64,000 nucleotides of DNA from Piliocolobus tephrosceles (taxonomy: Eukaryota; Chordata; Mammalia; Primates; Cercopithecidae). Positions 1 to 11,220 of the stretch are shown here, piece after piece. Within the stretch, counting starts at the first letter, position 1; every line of letters starts with the position of its first letter. The position numbers were made by a program, and so were the translations under genes. The notes below the pieces were generated by a model. The model searched no databases. It had not been told where the DNA came from and was given only the letters and a program-made list of their open reading frames with translations. The stretch lies in assembly GCF_002776525.5 (NCBI RefSeq), contig NC_045452.1, positions 28,308,206-28,372,205 on the forward strand, read 5' to 3'.

Positions 1-85
1 CCTCTCAGCACTGCTTTAGCTGCATCCCACAGCTTTTCATATTTTGGATTTTTATTTGCTTTAAATTTGTTTTAAAAACCTTCCT
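1..85. mobile_element. L1 fragment (old)
   Basis: The opening sequence CTCAGCACTGCTTTAGCTGC with CATCCCACAGCTTTT resembles a commonly seen L1 internal segment. It is cut by the window edge and followed by a short CTTC-rich tract. Confidence 0.5.
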
Positions 86-179
86 TCTTCCCTTCCTTCC
101 TTCTTTTTTGAATAATGAAATATTTCGGTCAAGTCTCTATGCAGACCCATCTCCAATTGCTGGAGTCAGCTGGTACCAT

Positions 180-256
180 CAGGGCTGAGTGAGGCAGAGC
201 AGCAAGGCTGGAGAGGGGGCAGCTCGGGAGGGGGCAGCCGGGGAGGGGGCTGAGTG
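180..256. repeat. G-rich short direct repeats
   Basis: Three near-identical GGGAGGGGGC(A/T)G(C/A)-type units with four G-runs follow one another at about 211-251, framed by GGCTGAGTGA at both ends. This is potentially quadruplex-forming on the plus strand. Confidence 0.5.
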
Positions 257-403
257 AAGCTGTGGCCTGGTGGGGTTGGAAGGTTATTTAAATAATGGAA
301 GGTTGAGAAAAATCAATAACTATACTGAGGAAAATGAGAACAAGGTTCCTAACTGATAAAGATTTACAAATATAGAAAAGGAAAAACAACAAGAATGAAC
401 TCT

Positions 404-727
404 AACTCTGCTTGGGCTGCTGTAACAAAATACCAGAGGCTGAGTGGCTTGTAAACAACACACATCTGTTTCTCGCAGCTCTGGAGGTTGCGAGTCCCAC
501 ATCAAGGTGCTGGCTGATTCACCGTCTGGGGAGGGTCTGCCTCCTGGTTCCTAGACCAGCACCTTCTTGCCACACCCTCACATGACAGAAGAGGTGAGGG
601 GCAGTCTTGAGGCTCTTTTATAAGGACGTTCATTCCACTCACGGGAGACCCCGATCACCTCCCAAAGGCTCCACTTCCTAATACTATCACCTTGGGGGTG
701 AGGATTTCCATATATGAATTTGGGGGT
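404..727 (-). mobile_element. MLT1-type LTR (ERVL-MaLR), antisense
   Basis: Begins CTGCTTGGGCTGCTGTAACA and contains AAATACCAGAGGCTGAGTGG, then CTCCCAAAGGCTCC and CCTAATACTATCACCTTGGG, all in the order of an MLT1 LTR read in reverse. It is solo: no internal retroviral sequence is seen. Confidence 0.75.
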
Positions 728-1080
728 GCTAGGGTCTGAAGTGTCCTCCAAAGTTCACGTGTTGAAACTTCATGGCCAGTGGGATGGCATCAAGAGATGG
801 GCCTGTTAGGAGGTGGTGAAGTCATGAGGGTGGGCCCCTCAAGGATGGGATAAGGCCTCAATAAAAGGGCCCACGGGAGCGGGTCCACCCTCTTGCATTC
901 TTCTGCCACGCGAGGACACCTGGACGCTGCCCTTTATGAGGAATGGGCCTTCGCCAGGCCCCAAACCTGCAGGTGCTCAGGCTTCCAGCCTCCGGGACTC
1001 AGAGAAATCAATCTCTGTGGTTTGTAAGTACCCAGCCTCGGGTGTTCTGTTACCAAGCAGCACGAATGGACTGGGACGGC
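728..1080 (+). mobile_element. MLT1-type LTR (ERVL-MaLR), sense
   Basis: Contains AAGTTCACGTGTTGAAACTT, GTCATGAGGGTGGGCCCCTC and TTCTGCCACGCGAGGACACC, and ends near ACGAATGGACTGGGAC. It directly abuts the antisense LTR to its left, so the two form an imperfect, divergent inverted pair. Confidence 0.75.
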
Positions 1081-1335
1081 ATCAGGGGGACATGAACGTG
1101 CAGAGCAGAGCAAACGCGGCAGTGCTGCAGTGAAGTTTATGGCTTCCAATAGGGAGTGATAGGTAAATAGGAAAAAAGAATCAATATGAAGTGTGCATGC
1201 GTGTATATATCTACACACACACACACCTACACAGACGTCTATGTCCTAGTTCAGCCCAGTAAGAGACACTGGGAGTGAGACAACCCAAAGCAATGAGCAC
1301 ACCAAGGACCCAGATCTGGAGTTCTAAATGCCACC

Positions 1336-1500
1336 CTCCACTAAAAGAACCAGGCTTGGCCCGGTGCAGTGGCTCACACCTGTAATCCTAACTCCACTAA
1401 AAGAACCAGGCTTGGCCGGGTGCAGCGGTTCACGCCTGTAATCCTAACTCCACTAAAAGAACCAGGCTTGGCCGGGTGCAGTGCCTCACGCCTGTAATCT
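1336..1500 (+). repeat. 56-bp tandem triplication of an Alu 5' junction
   Basis: Three copies start at 1336, 1392 and 1448 (period 56). Each has CTCCACTAAAAGAACCAGGC from the flank plus the first about 30 bp of an Alu ending CCTGTAATC. Only the third copy runs on into a full Alu. Confidence 0.92.
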
Positions 1501-1768
1501 AACACTCTGGGAGGCCAAGGCAGGTGGATCACTTGAGGTCAGGAGTTAGAGAACAGCCTGGCCAACATAGTGAAACCCCAATCTCTACTAAAAATACAAA
1601 AATTAACCAGGTCTGGTGGTCAGCAGCTGTAATCCCAGCTACTCAGGAGGCTGAGGCAGGAGAATTGCTTGAACCCAGGAGGCTGAGGCTGCAGTGAGCC
1701 GAGACAGCGACAGAGGTACCTGGGCGACAGAGTGGGACTTCATCTCAAAATAAAATAAAATAAAATAC
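1470..1768 (+). mobile_element. Alu
   Basis: Full-length body after the triplicated junction, with an AAAAT-patterned tail at about 1745-1768. Confidence 0.93.
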
Positions 1769-1831
1769 ACCCTACAACTAGGGCTTTTAAAATCTAGTAA
1801 CAATATCCTGGGTGCTCCTCCCCTCATGGCT

Positions 1832-2140
1832 GCACACAACCACTGCACTGTTGACAATGGTTGCTGACATTCCACTGTCTGAGGACCTTACTGCACACAA
1901 CCCCACCGCACTGTTGGCAATGGTTGTTGACATTCCACTGTTGGAGGACCTTACTGCACACAACTCCACTGCACTGTTGGCAATGGTTGTTGACATTCCA
2001 CTGTCAGAGGACCTTACTGCACAGAACTTATTGCACTGCTGGCAATGGTTGCTGACGTTCTACTATGGGAGGACCTTACTGCACAGAACCCCACTGCACT
2101 GCTGGCAATGGTTGTTGACGTTCCACTGTTGGAGGACCTT
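1832..2140. repeat. Minisatellite, five units of 61-63 bp
   Basis: Units start at 1832, 1893, 1956, 2019 and 2081. Each carries GCACACAAC or GCACAGAAC, GCACTG(T/C)TG(G/A)CAATGGTTG and GGACCTTACT. The 63-bp units keep frame, which produces a meaningless repetitive open frame. Confidence 0.95.
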
Positions 2141-4825
2141 CTATTCTATTAAATACCTTCCGAGTTTGTTTCTGTAAGTTGGATTCTGTGCGTGTAGTTG
2201 GCATTCAATTAACATGGAAGGGAGGGAAAGAGAAGGTCACGTGACCACACCCAGGGGACCACACAACTGTCTAATCATGGCAGATCTGTAGAGCCCAGGA
2301 AGAGTCCCATCAAAAAATCGCACCCTGACACAAGTGTCTAGGTGGAGGCCCTCGAGTTTTTAGAACATTTGCAGAAACAGAGAAGCTCCCCCGACCCCAG
2401 GGGTGCTCTGGGGGCACATTGCTCACTCTCCTTGGGACTTTGGGGTTTAATGTGCAGCATGGACTCAAGAGGTTTTGAATGACCTGACAAGCAACAGGTG
2501 AGCAATCCCTAATGACAGCAGGACCTGGGGTCATCTCAAGGTCATGGAAATCTCAAAGCACTTAGATCCTCTGGCTCAACAGAAGCAGAGGCTGGTCGTC
2601 CAGAGGAGGTTCGTTGCAACCAGGCCTCATGCTGTCTTTATAAAAGCACTTTCCGCAGCATGCCAAAGACAGCCCCGCGCCATCTCAGAATCACCAGAAC
2701 CAGAGGAAGCCAAATTGCCGAGGCAGGGTCTCGAGGACTGCAGCAGCCAGCTCAGGCATGGGGCATCACTGCGTGTGGTCTAGCCACATGTGGCCAGCAT
2801 GGCGATCGCGACAAGCACAGCACCGTCCCCAGCCAGGTGATGGATGCCGAGCGCCCCTTGAAGACCACCTGCCGCCCACGTAGAGGCTGCTGCCTCAAGC
2901 CCCGGCCCAGGGTCTTGCATCTCCACCTGAAGCTACCAGGACTCCGTCTAGCTGAGCTCCCGTCTCACTAGCCCAGTGGTTCTCATCCAGGGCATGACCT
3001 CAGGGCCCTGACAATGATGAAGACCTCTTGGTCGTCAAAACTGGGTTAGGGGAACAGCTGCAGTCTAGTGACCAGAGGTCAGCAATGCTGCCCAGAACAG
3101 GCCTCCCAACGAAGGATCATCGTCCCCAAGGGGCAGCAGCGCCCAGGTGGGAAATCCCAGCACGGCTGCTCACCACCTCCCACGTCTGCTTCATGCGGAT
3201 CTCCCAGCAGCTCTGGGCCTCCTGGCGCCCCACCTCACTGCCTCACCTCACAGCCCACTCACGGGTCCCCAGCAGGCCACACCGCCTCGTGTCCATGTCA
3301 GGCACTACCTTCCCAGCATGTCCTTGCCTCCACAGCTGGCAAGGAGGCTGTGCTCCAGGCTCTGGGCAGGTTCAGCTGGCTTTGGAAGACACCGGGGCCA
3401 GGTGGGCACGAGCCGCCCTTGCTTCCCCAGGGCCCCGTTAAACATCTCGCTGGCACATCTGTGCCCCCGACCCTGCCAGGAGCTCCTGGAGCAAGGTAGC
3501 ATCTAAACGTGATCCCCGCAGGCAGCCTCAGAAAAGCACAAACAGGGAATGAGCGCTCAGTGCAGCCCCGAGGGTCCCCGTCCTCCCGGACGGCCCCTCC
3601 CCAGCACTGTCTCTGTGGGGAGGAAGCTTCTCCCCACACCTCCCGAACACCCCGGATGCTGAGGGCAATGGGGGAGCAGCAAACACTTAAAGCTAATGAG
3701 GGCAAAACCTGATTCTCAAGTGGGAAGAACGGTTTTCCTTTTCCATTAGGCACTTTCGCCCTTTTGGAAGTTGTGGTGGAAACACCTTCAAACCAGCCTT
3801 GGGGGAAAAACAAACAAACAATCACGCTGGGGGTGAAGCAATGACTGAAACTGCTCCACGCGGCCCCAAACCTCCCGGGGTGGTTGCGGGAGTGGGGGCT
3901 ATGTTGTTTCATCTGTGCTTGGCAGAGCTCCACACAAACGTACAAGTGTCTGCCTTTGAAAAGACCTTCCTGGAAGCACGTCCGACTCCAATGCACCCTT
4001 TGGTTTTGCTGAAGGTGAATTAGACCAGACCAATAAACCTTCTCGTCTAAAATGTCGTCAAGCAGAAAGGAAAAATAAACAGACTCTGCCTGTTCCCTGC
4101 CTGGGAGGGTTCCCTACCCCGTGGCTTCTGGTGGCGTTGGCCAGTGGCAAGCCACATGGGACGATAGAGGGAGGGAGGGGAGGGGTACCAGGAGGGCCCC
4201 AGGCCGGCTGTGCCTCTAACTCCTGTTCCTCTCCTGTGGCTTCTGACCAGAACCCCTTCTCTCTGGGCTCCATTCTGCCATTTCCCTTGATGCTCAAGGA
4301 CTAAGGGCTGTCACAGCTCTGCTGGCACTGCCTCTAGCCGTGGGTTCCACACCGCCCCTCATGGATGCCCCACGCCCTGCCCAGCCCTTTGTAAATAACT
4401 CTGCCAGGGCTGGTCCCACTGGAGCACCCCATCTGCCTCCTGTGAGGACCCTGACTGCTCCACCAGCCTGGCAGCTCCCAGGCCCTGTGCACTGGCGGGT
4501 GGGGGAAGGGTCCCCGCAGGCTGCACATGGACGCAGTGCAGGACGCCACTGACAGGCGATACCCAGGAGGTCACGCTCAGACCTAAAATGCAGGTGGCCC
4601 ACGCCTCAGAGACACAGCCGCCCCGGAGGGCGGGGCACAGAGAACGAGACTGAAGAGAGGAGGCTGGGCAGCGGCGCGGCCCCCACCAATGCTTCCTTCC
4701 TCACCACACTGTTGAATGCTGAACTTTCTCAAATATGTTTTCTTAATCATCCCTAAAAATACAAAAACCAAAACCAGCAAGGCGGCGCAGCAGGTGAATG
4801 CAGCATGCTGGGGAAAGGACACAGC

Positions 4826-4847
4826 TGGGTGGGGCGGGGGGGGACGA
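4826..4847 (+). other. G-run tract
   Basis: GGGTGGGGCGGGGGGGGAC has enough closely spaced G-runs for a G-quadruplex. Confidence 0.5.
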
Positions 4848-6233
4848 CCCTCCGCATCAGCCAAGGCAGGCGGGGACGCATGTGCAGGGGGGTTCCCTCA
4901 GTCATGTTACCCACTGCCCTCAAGACCACCCTTGTAGCCCTAGCCCTGAGCCCCTCAACCCCTCACTGTGCAGCCCCAACACCTCCTTCCTGTGTGGGTC
5001 CTCTCCCACCCTGAGCCTGTCCTCTTCCCCAAAACCTTCCCTGGTGGCCCAAGGTCACCCCCAAGGTGGCTGCTGGAGGACGGGACCAGAGGTAACACTG
5101 GAGACAAAGCGGAGGCCCAGAAAGGAGAGGAAGCAGCCCCCAGAAGATTGTCTTCCTGACCTCAAGCTGGCCCTGCCACCCCTCCAGGCCCCCATACCGC
5201 TCACAACCTGACTGGCCCCGCCCCCAGCTCAGGCACACGCTGCACCCGGGGTTTGTCAGAGCTGCCACTCGGAGACAAGGTCACGGAGCAGCGGTGCCGT
5301 CTCCTTCTCGGGCAGATGCTCGTAATCTCTGCTAACACATTCCTAGTGTGTGGCCCCGTCAGACCTCCTAATGGACGCCTAAAGACGCGGTAAAAACTGG
5401 TTGGTTTCCTCCATCAAATAACCTCAGGCAAGACAGAGAAGCATCCAGCGCTCACAGGAAAGGCCTAATCCCGCACGGGGGGCTGTGCTCAGGCACCGCT
5501 GAAAGGACCTGGCCCTAGACACGGAAGCCGTGGATCCCGCTAATCCACCGTCCTCTGTTTATCTTCTTACGTGAGGCTCCCTCTCCTCCGGGACAGCGCA
5601 GGTGGCGTCCTGCACAGCGACTTTGCTCCTCTGAGTACCCGGAAGGGGGCGGCGGCAGGCGGGCCCCAGTAAACACTCACTGTGTTCACAGCCAGGGCCG
5701 AGTGTGGACAGAGGTGACCGCAGCAGTGTCCCGGCTGCGAGTCCCTCCAAAACTGCGGGCACACTGTTGCTTCTGCCACAGGCAGACGATGATTCTGGAG
5801 TATTGGGCACCGACGGGGAGACCAAGGCAGACTCAACCTCCCCCCGCCCACCCCCTCCCCAGCAAAAAACATTCATCCCTGGACTTTGTTTTCTGACACG
5901 CGCAGGAAGGAAAATGTGCCACCTATGCCCTACGCTTCCCTGACGATGGGGCACAGTCTCCAAGGTCCCCTGTGGCCCAGCCCTTGGGAGGCACCACCCC
6001 AGGGGGCATCGAGCTCTGATGTCCAGCCCCAGCTGGCTGGAAGGACACAACAGGAAGGGTCACAGGGTCAGAGTAGGCAGAACCAGGCAGCAGGACGCAG
6101 GGGCCACCCGTGCAGCTCACCCAGGTGAATGCACTTCACACTGGCTAGCACTGCCCCACACAGCCACAGGACGGCACCATATCAAGAAAAGACTCAGTCT
6201 TTGAAATGGACAATGGCAGCAAATGGATCCGTG

Positions 6234-6252
6234 TAACCCTAACCCTAACCCT
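6234..6252. repeat. Short interstitial telomere-like repeat
   Basis: TAACCCTAACCCTAACCCT, three exact vertebrate telomeric hexamers (C-strand) in an otherwise unique intronic context. Confidence 0.85.
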
Positions 6253-7410
6253 GAGCCCCTCACCCCACCAGCCCCCGTGCCTCTGTCGAGCACACGGTTC
6301 TCCATCCATCAGCCAGGCCCCACTAGGGGTGACATCTAACGTGCAGCAGCCCAGACCCCGCCCAGACACCTGCCAGCCTTCTCTCAATATCCTCCCAAAC
6401 CCCACCAGCACCTCCCATCTGTCCTCCTCCCAAATGAGGCTCAAGCTCCACCTGCCCTGGGCTGGCACTGATGGGACAGAGGACAAAAACCATGGTCTCT
6501 GTGCAGGTGACCACTACTTGGAGTCTGTGTGGCATGCCTGGGAGATGATGGGATATTCAAGGCAGATGTGAGGGGCAGGTCAGGGAGGTAGAGGGACGCC
6601 GGTGGACAGCACGGAAAGGTGAGTGAAAGCCGATGGACGCAGCTCTGCGACCTCAGGCCCAGTGACTGGACCCCAACTGCTAGCGAGTCGCAGCCAGGCA
6701 TAGTGGCTGTGAAAGAAGAAAGATGCTGTCTCCACAGAAGAACTGGCTCAATCCTCCTGGAGGACAGAGGATCCCTCATCTGCCAACCAAGCTTAGGCCT
6801 CGGCCTTGTGGAAGTCTGGGAAGTGGGGTACGGGGGGGAGACCGGGCTCCAGGAGGGGCCAGTAAGACCCCCGCAGACCCATGAGCACGTGGGGGCACAC
6901 CCTGGAGCTTCCCAAGAAGAGAAAAGGGGTTTGCACAATCACAGCCGTGGAAAGCATGGCATTTTGATGCAAAAAACAATGTGTTTCCTTACAAGCCAAG
7001 GAACAGCAAAATAAAGCGAAACCAAAACCACCCGGGCGGCCTTCACGGCACTTCCTTGGACAGTGTTCTGGCTTTCCGGTTTGCATCCACGTAGGGTGGA
7101 CAATCTTGGCTACAGAGTTGTGTATGAACGGCCCAGAATTTCAGCCACTAGTAAATACTCTGGCCAAGGTAGCTGCAAATGAATAAGCCTTTTCGGTGTC
7201 CTTCCCCCAGCGAAGGTCATCTCCGGGGTCCATGTCCCTCCCCGACACGAAGCTCCAGGTAGGAGGACCATGACCCCACCACCGGGCTCAGGTGTATTTA
7301 CACAGACCCTCCACAAATGTGCATTTCCTAAACCACTTTTTCCAAGAGCACATTTAAAAACCATTTCAGAACACAAATGTCTTAAGACAGAAAATCTACC
7401 AGGGCACCTT

Positions 7411-7724
7411 TTTTCCTTTCTTTTTTTTTTTTTCCAGATGGAGTTTTGCTCTGTTACCTAGGCTGGAACGCAGCGGCACGATCTCGGCTCACCGTAACTT
7501 TCGCCTCCCAGGCTCAAGTGATTCTCCTGCCTCAGCCTCCTGAGTAGCTGGGATTACAGGCACCCACCACCACGCCCAGCTAATTTTTAAATTTTTGTAT
7601 TTTTGGTAGAGACAGGGTTTCACCACGTCGGCCAAGCTGGTCTCAAATTCCTGACCTCAGGTAATCCACCCACCTCGGCTTCTCAAAGTGCTGGGATTAC
7701 AGGCATGAGCCACTGCGCCCTGCT
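7411..7724 (-). mobile_element. Alu, 58 bp from exon 5
   Basis: Flanked by the target-site duplication CCAGGGCACCTT at 7399-7410 and 7725-7736. Confidence 0.95.
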
Positions 7725-7782
7725 CCAGGGCACCTTCTTGAGCCACCCTGGGGCCGGGGGGAAGTGGTGGGGACCATCTTAC

Positions 7783-7871
7783 CTTGTTGTAGTACTGCAC
7801 CTGCACAGAATGCCACCGCCCATCACTTACACCGCCGGGAACTTTCGGTGCCACAGTCGTCGTCGTCTCAC
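7783..7871 (-). CDS. CELSR1: CELSR1 internal coding exon (probably exon 5): laminin-G 1
   Basis: This 89-nt exon enters in phase 1 (Gly codon G|GT) and leaves in phase 0 after Lys AAG. The acceptor is CTCCCACCGTGCAG and the donor is AACAAG|GTAAGA, close to consensus. It encodes ETTTTVAPKVPGGVSDG followed by RWHSVQVQYYNK. The DGRWHSVQV motif is characteristic of laminin-G domains. The rest of laminin-G 1 (expected to begin PNIGHLG in human, from memory) would be on the next exon, which is outside this window. Minus-oriented Alus lie on both sides at about 58 bp and 197 bp. Confidence 0.95.
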
Positions 7872-8068
7872 CTGCACGGTGGGAGGGAGATCCAGAGAGA
7901 AAGCAGAGGTTGGCAGGGCCTACTGGGGACTGAGGATCGGGCTGTGAGGCATTGGGGGAGACAGGTGGCCATGTCCTCCCTCCTCTCCCCACAGCACCAT
8001 GGTAGGAGGCGCCCACCACTCCATCCATTTTCCTTTCTGGTTACGAAAGTAATTCTTGTTCCTCTTTT

Positions 8069-8364
8069 CTGGTTTTGTTTGTTTTGAGATGGAGTCTCAC
8101 TCTGTCACCCAGGCTGGAATGCAGTGGCGTGATCTCGGCTTACTGTCACCTCCGCCTCCTGGGTTCAAGTGATTCTCCTGCCTCCACCTCCTGAGTAGCT
8201 GGGATTACAGGCGCCTGCCATCATGCCCGGCTAATTTTTGTATTTTTAGTAGAGACGGGATTTCGCCATGTTGGCCAGGCTAGTCTCGAACTCCTGACCT
8301 CGTGATCTGCCTGCCTTGGCCTCACAAAGTGCTGGGATTACAGGCATGAGCCACTGCACCTGGC
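8069..8364 (-). mobile_element. Alu
   Basis: Target-site duplication CTTGTTCCTCTTTT at 8055-8068 and 8365-8378. Confidence 0.95.
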
Positions 8365-9090
8365 CTTGTTCCTCTTTTTTAAATATGAAAAAATGTAAGC
8401 ACAGAAAACCCATCTGTCTGTACCAGCAGCAGTCACACCTACACCACACCAGTGGTCGAATTCTTTTTCCTATGCATTGCATCAACGTAGACAATATCAT
8501 CAAAACCAATTCCCCTTTAGGTCACTTAATCAAATAAATGTCATCTCAGGTTTTTAATAACTCTTAAACCACATAACATGTCCCATCGTGAGGTCGCAGA
8601 TGCGTCTCTTGTGCATCTCTGCTTCGGGGTGTTTGCCACTTTCACCGCTTGAGCTCCTGCTGCAGTGGGGCGGGAGAGTCCCTTTGGGGATTCTGGAGCA
8701 CAACCCTGAATCAGGGAGGAAGGAGGTTCAGGGGCACCAAAGGACAGGTGCGGTGGGTACCAGGTCCCAGGCAGGGAATGCCGTCTCCAGGGAACCAGCA
8801 GGAGATCTGGAAACAGGGGTGTGGGAGACACCGGCCAGAGGAATAGCCTAATCCCAACTCACAGAGCCTGGAGGGCTGTGGCCACCGCTCCCACAGTGGC
8901 TGGCTGCTGTTACAGGTGCCTCCCTTTATTTACTGTGTATAGAAAACCAAGCTCCATCCTCCACCATCACACACACGTCATTCAACACGGGCCAGGGTTC
9001 TAGAGACTGAGGCACCTCTGAGCCATCGTGGTGAACTTCCAGGTGAAGGAGGAGATGGCAGAATTCACTCCTAAAAGTCAAGTGTGCCAG

Positions 9091-9393
9091 GCTGAGCCTG
9101 GTGGCTCACACCTGTAATCCCGGCACTTTGGGAGGCCAAGGTGGGAGGATCACTTGAGGTCAGGAGTTCAAGACCAACCTGGCCAACACAGTGAAACCCA
9201 GTCTCTACTAAAAATACAAAAATTAGCCAGGCATGGTGAAATGTGCCTGTATTCCCAGCTACTTGAGAGGCTGAGGCATGGGAATCGCTTGAACCTGGGA
9301 GGGGGAGGTTGCAGTGAGCCAATATTGCACCACTGTACTCCAGCCTAGGTGAAAGAGTGAGACTGTCTCAAAACAAGAACAAAAACAAAAAAA
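9091..9393 (+). mobile_element. Alu
   Basis: Target-site duplication AGTCAAGTGTGCCAG before the element, with one mismatch (AGTCATGTGTGCCAG) after it. Confidence 0.94.
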
Positions 9394-9507
9394 AGTCATG
9401 TGTGCCAGAAAAACACAGATATACCTGTTGGAAGTCTGGAGAAATGTTCTTTCCTAACAACTGGAATAACATGGTTAATGGCCTTGTCAAGATATATATA
9501 TATATTT

Positions 9508-9819
9508 TTGTTTGTTTTGTTTTTGTTTTTGTTTTTGAGATGGGAGTCTCGCTCTGTCGTCCAGGCTGGACTGCAGTGGCTGGATCTCAGCTCACTGCAA
9601 GCTCCGCCTCCCGGGTTTACGCCATTCTCCTGCCTCAGCCTCCCAAGTAGCTGGGACTACAGGTGCCCGCCACCTCGCCCTGCTAGTTTTTTGTGTTTTT
9701 TAGTAGAGACGGGGTTTCACCATGTTAGCCAGGATGGTCTCGATCTCCTGACCTTGTGATCCACCCATCTCGGCCTCCCAAAGTGCTGGGATTATAGGCT
9801 TGAGCCACCACGCCCGGCC
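9508..9819 (-). mobile_element. AluY-like
   Basis: Minus-oriented, with a TTTTTG-patterned tail beside a short TA repeat at 9490-9505. The body keeps the young CTGCAAGCTCCGCCTCCCGG variant. Confidence 0.93.
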
Positions 9820-9957
9820 ATATTTTTTTTTCTTTTTAAAGAGACAGGGTCTCGCTATGTTGCCCAGGCTGGTCTTGAACTTCTGGGCTCAAGCAAACTG
9901 CCTGCCTTGGCCTCTCAAAATGCTAGGATTACAGGCATGAGCCACCTTGCCTGGCCA
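9820..9957 (-). mobile_element. Free Alu monomer (FLAM/FRAM-like)
   Basis: Only one monomer: GAGACAGGGTCTCGCTATGT to GAGCCACCTTGCCTGGCC with its own T-run. It lies directly between two full Alus. Confidence 0.75.
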
Positions 9958-9965
9958 GCCTTATC

Positions 9966-10237
9966 ATGGAGTCTCACTCTGTCACCCAGGTTGGAGTGCA
10001 ATGGCATGATCTCGGCTCACTGCAACCTCTGCCTCCCAGGTTCAAGCGATTCTCCTGCCTCAGCCTCCTGAGTAGCTGGGATTAGAGGCATGTGCCACCA
10101 CACCCAGCTAATTTTTGTATTCTTAGTAGAGACCATGTTGGTCAGGCTGGTCTCTTAACTCCTGACCTCAGGTGCTCTGCCCACCTCGGCCTCCCAAAGT
10201 GCTGGGGATTACAGGTATGAGCCACTGCACCCAGGCG
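9966..10237 (-). mobile_element. Alu lacking its A-tail
   Basis: Starts at ATGGAGTCTCACTCTGTCAC without a T-run, so the 3' end was lost or truncated. Ends GAGCCACTGCACCCAGGC. Confidence 0.9.
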
Positions 10238-10351
10238 GCATCAATATTTTTAATCTAGAGATGTACCACAATGTAATGATTCCTTGGTTTCTGAAAACAT
10301 GAACCAGATCATCCACATTTCCAACACTATAAATAACACTGTTACGACCAT

Positions 10352-10651
10352 CTTTTATTATTATTATTTTTTGAGACAGAGTCTCGCTCCATCACCAGGC
10401 TGGGGTGCAGTGGCGCAATCTCGGCTCACTGCAATCTCTGCTTCCCGGGTTCAAGCAATTCTCCTGCCTCAGCCTCCTGGGTAGCTGAGATTACAGGTGT
10501 CCGCCACCATGCCCAGCTAATTTTTGTATTTTCAGTACAGATGGAGTTTCACTATGTTGGTCGGGCTGGTCTTGATCTCATGACCTCGTGATTCACCCGC
10601 CTTGGCCTCCCAAAGTGCTGGGATTACAGGCGTGAGCCACCGCGCCCGGCC
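10352..10651 (-). mobile_element. Alu
   Basis: Minus-oriented with a TTA-repeat tail. Ends GAGCCACCGCGCCCGGCC. Confidence 0.94.
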
Positions 10652-10740
10652 TAGTTTCCTTTCTAGTGAGTTTGAAGGTTTTCGCACATTAGGAGATGGT
10701 CTTATCATTTTTCCTACATTGACTACATTGTCAGGCTGCC

Positions 10741-11045
10741 CTTTTTTTTTTTAAAAAAAAAAAAAAAAACAGAGTCTTGCTTTGTCGCCCAGGCTGGAGT
10801 GCAGTGGTGTGGTCTCAGCTCACTGCAACCTCGACCTCCTGGGTTCAAGCGATTCTCCTGTCTCACCCTCCCAAGTAGCTGGGATTATAGGCACACATCA
10901 CTTCGCCCAGCTAATTTCTGTATTATTAGCAGAGACAGAGTTTCACCATGTTGGTCAGGCTGGTCTCTATCTCGTGACCTCGTGATTCGCCTGCCTTGAC
11001 CTCCCAAAGTGCTGGGATTACAGGCATGAGCCACCGCACCAGGCC
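10741..11045 (-). mobile_element. Alu, 175 bp from exon 4
   Basis: Minus-oriented with a mixed T-run/A-run at the tail (10741-10770), suggesting tail slippage or a nested A-run. Ends GAGCCACCGCACCAGGCC. Confidence 0.94.
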
Positions 11046-11220
11046 TGTTATGAACATCTTTTTGCACTTTGGATTCCTTCAATAAGACAGGTTCCTAGAC
11101 CTACAATTGAGGGATGAAAGGATAAGCAGCTTGGAGGCACTGCACAGGGCGAGGGTCGTTTTAACCCACAAAGTATCTGTGAATTGCTCAGAGCTGCCCT
11201 TCCTAGAGAGAAGGCCCCAC

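Larger units (their letters stand above)
1..7782 (-). other. CELSR1: CELSR1 intron 5, 5' part (partial)
   Basis: The intron starts at GT 7782-7781 and runs out of the window. It contains an L1 scrap at 1-85, a head-to-head pair of MLT1-type LTRs at 404-1080, an Alu with a triplicated 5' junction at 1336-1768 and a 61-63-bp minisatellite at 1832-2140. A long GC-rich stretch (2150-7395) follows in which I recognise no gene or repeat beyond a three-unit telomere-like motif. Confidence 0.85.
10240..11130. mobile_element. Old LINE fragment split by two Alus
   Basis: The pieces at 10240-10350, 10652-10740 and 11046-11130 resemble an ancient L1 segment (ACACTGTTACGACCATCTTT, then GTTATGAACATCTTTTTGCA). 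Assignment is by resemblance only. Confidence 0.4.
7872..11220 (-). other. CELSR1: CELSR1 intron 4 (3.3 kb), Alu-saturated
   Basis: Complete intron from GT at 11220-11219 to AG at 7873-7872. It contains seven Alu or Alu-monomer copies, more than half of its length. They are inserted in what looks like an old LINE fragment (10240-11130). Only 8380-9070 is a longer non-Alu stretch; no exon is seen there. Confidence 0.92.

Noticed and set aside
1832..2140. CRISPR-like array
   Set aside because: Units are contiguous 61-63-bp tandem copies with no unique spacers, in a primate intron.
1812..2177. Repetitive open frame over the minisatellite
   Set aside because: The regular protein repeat only reflects 63-bp DNA units; overlapping frames are equally open.
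3298..3996. 232-codon open frame on the minus strand in intron 5
   Set aside because: No known domain and no plausible splice context; a GC-rich random frame.
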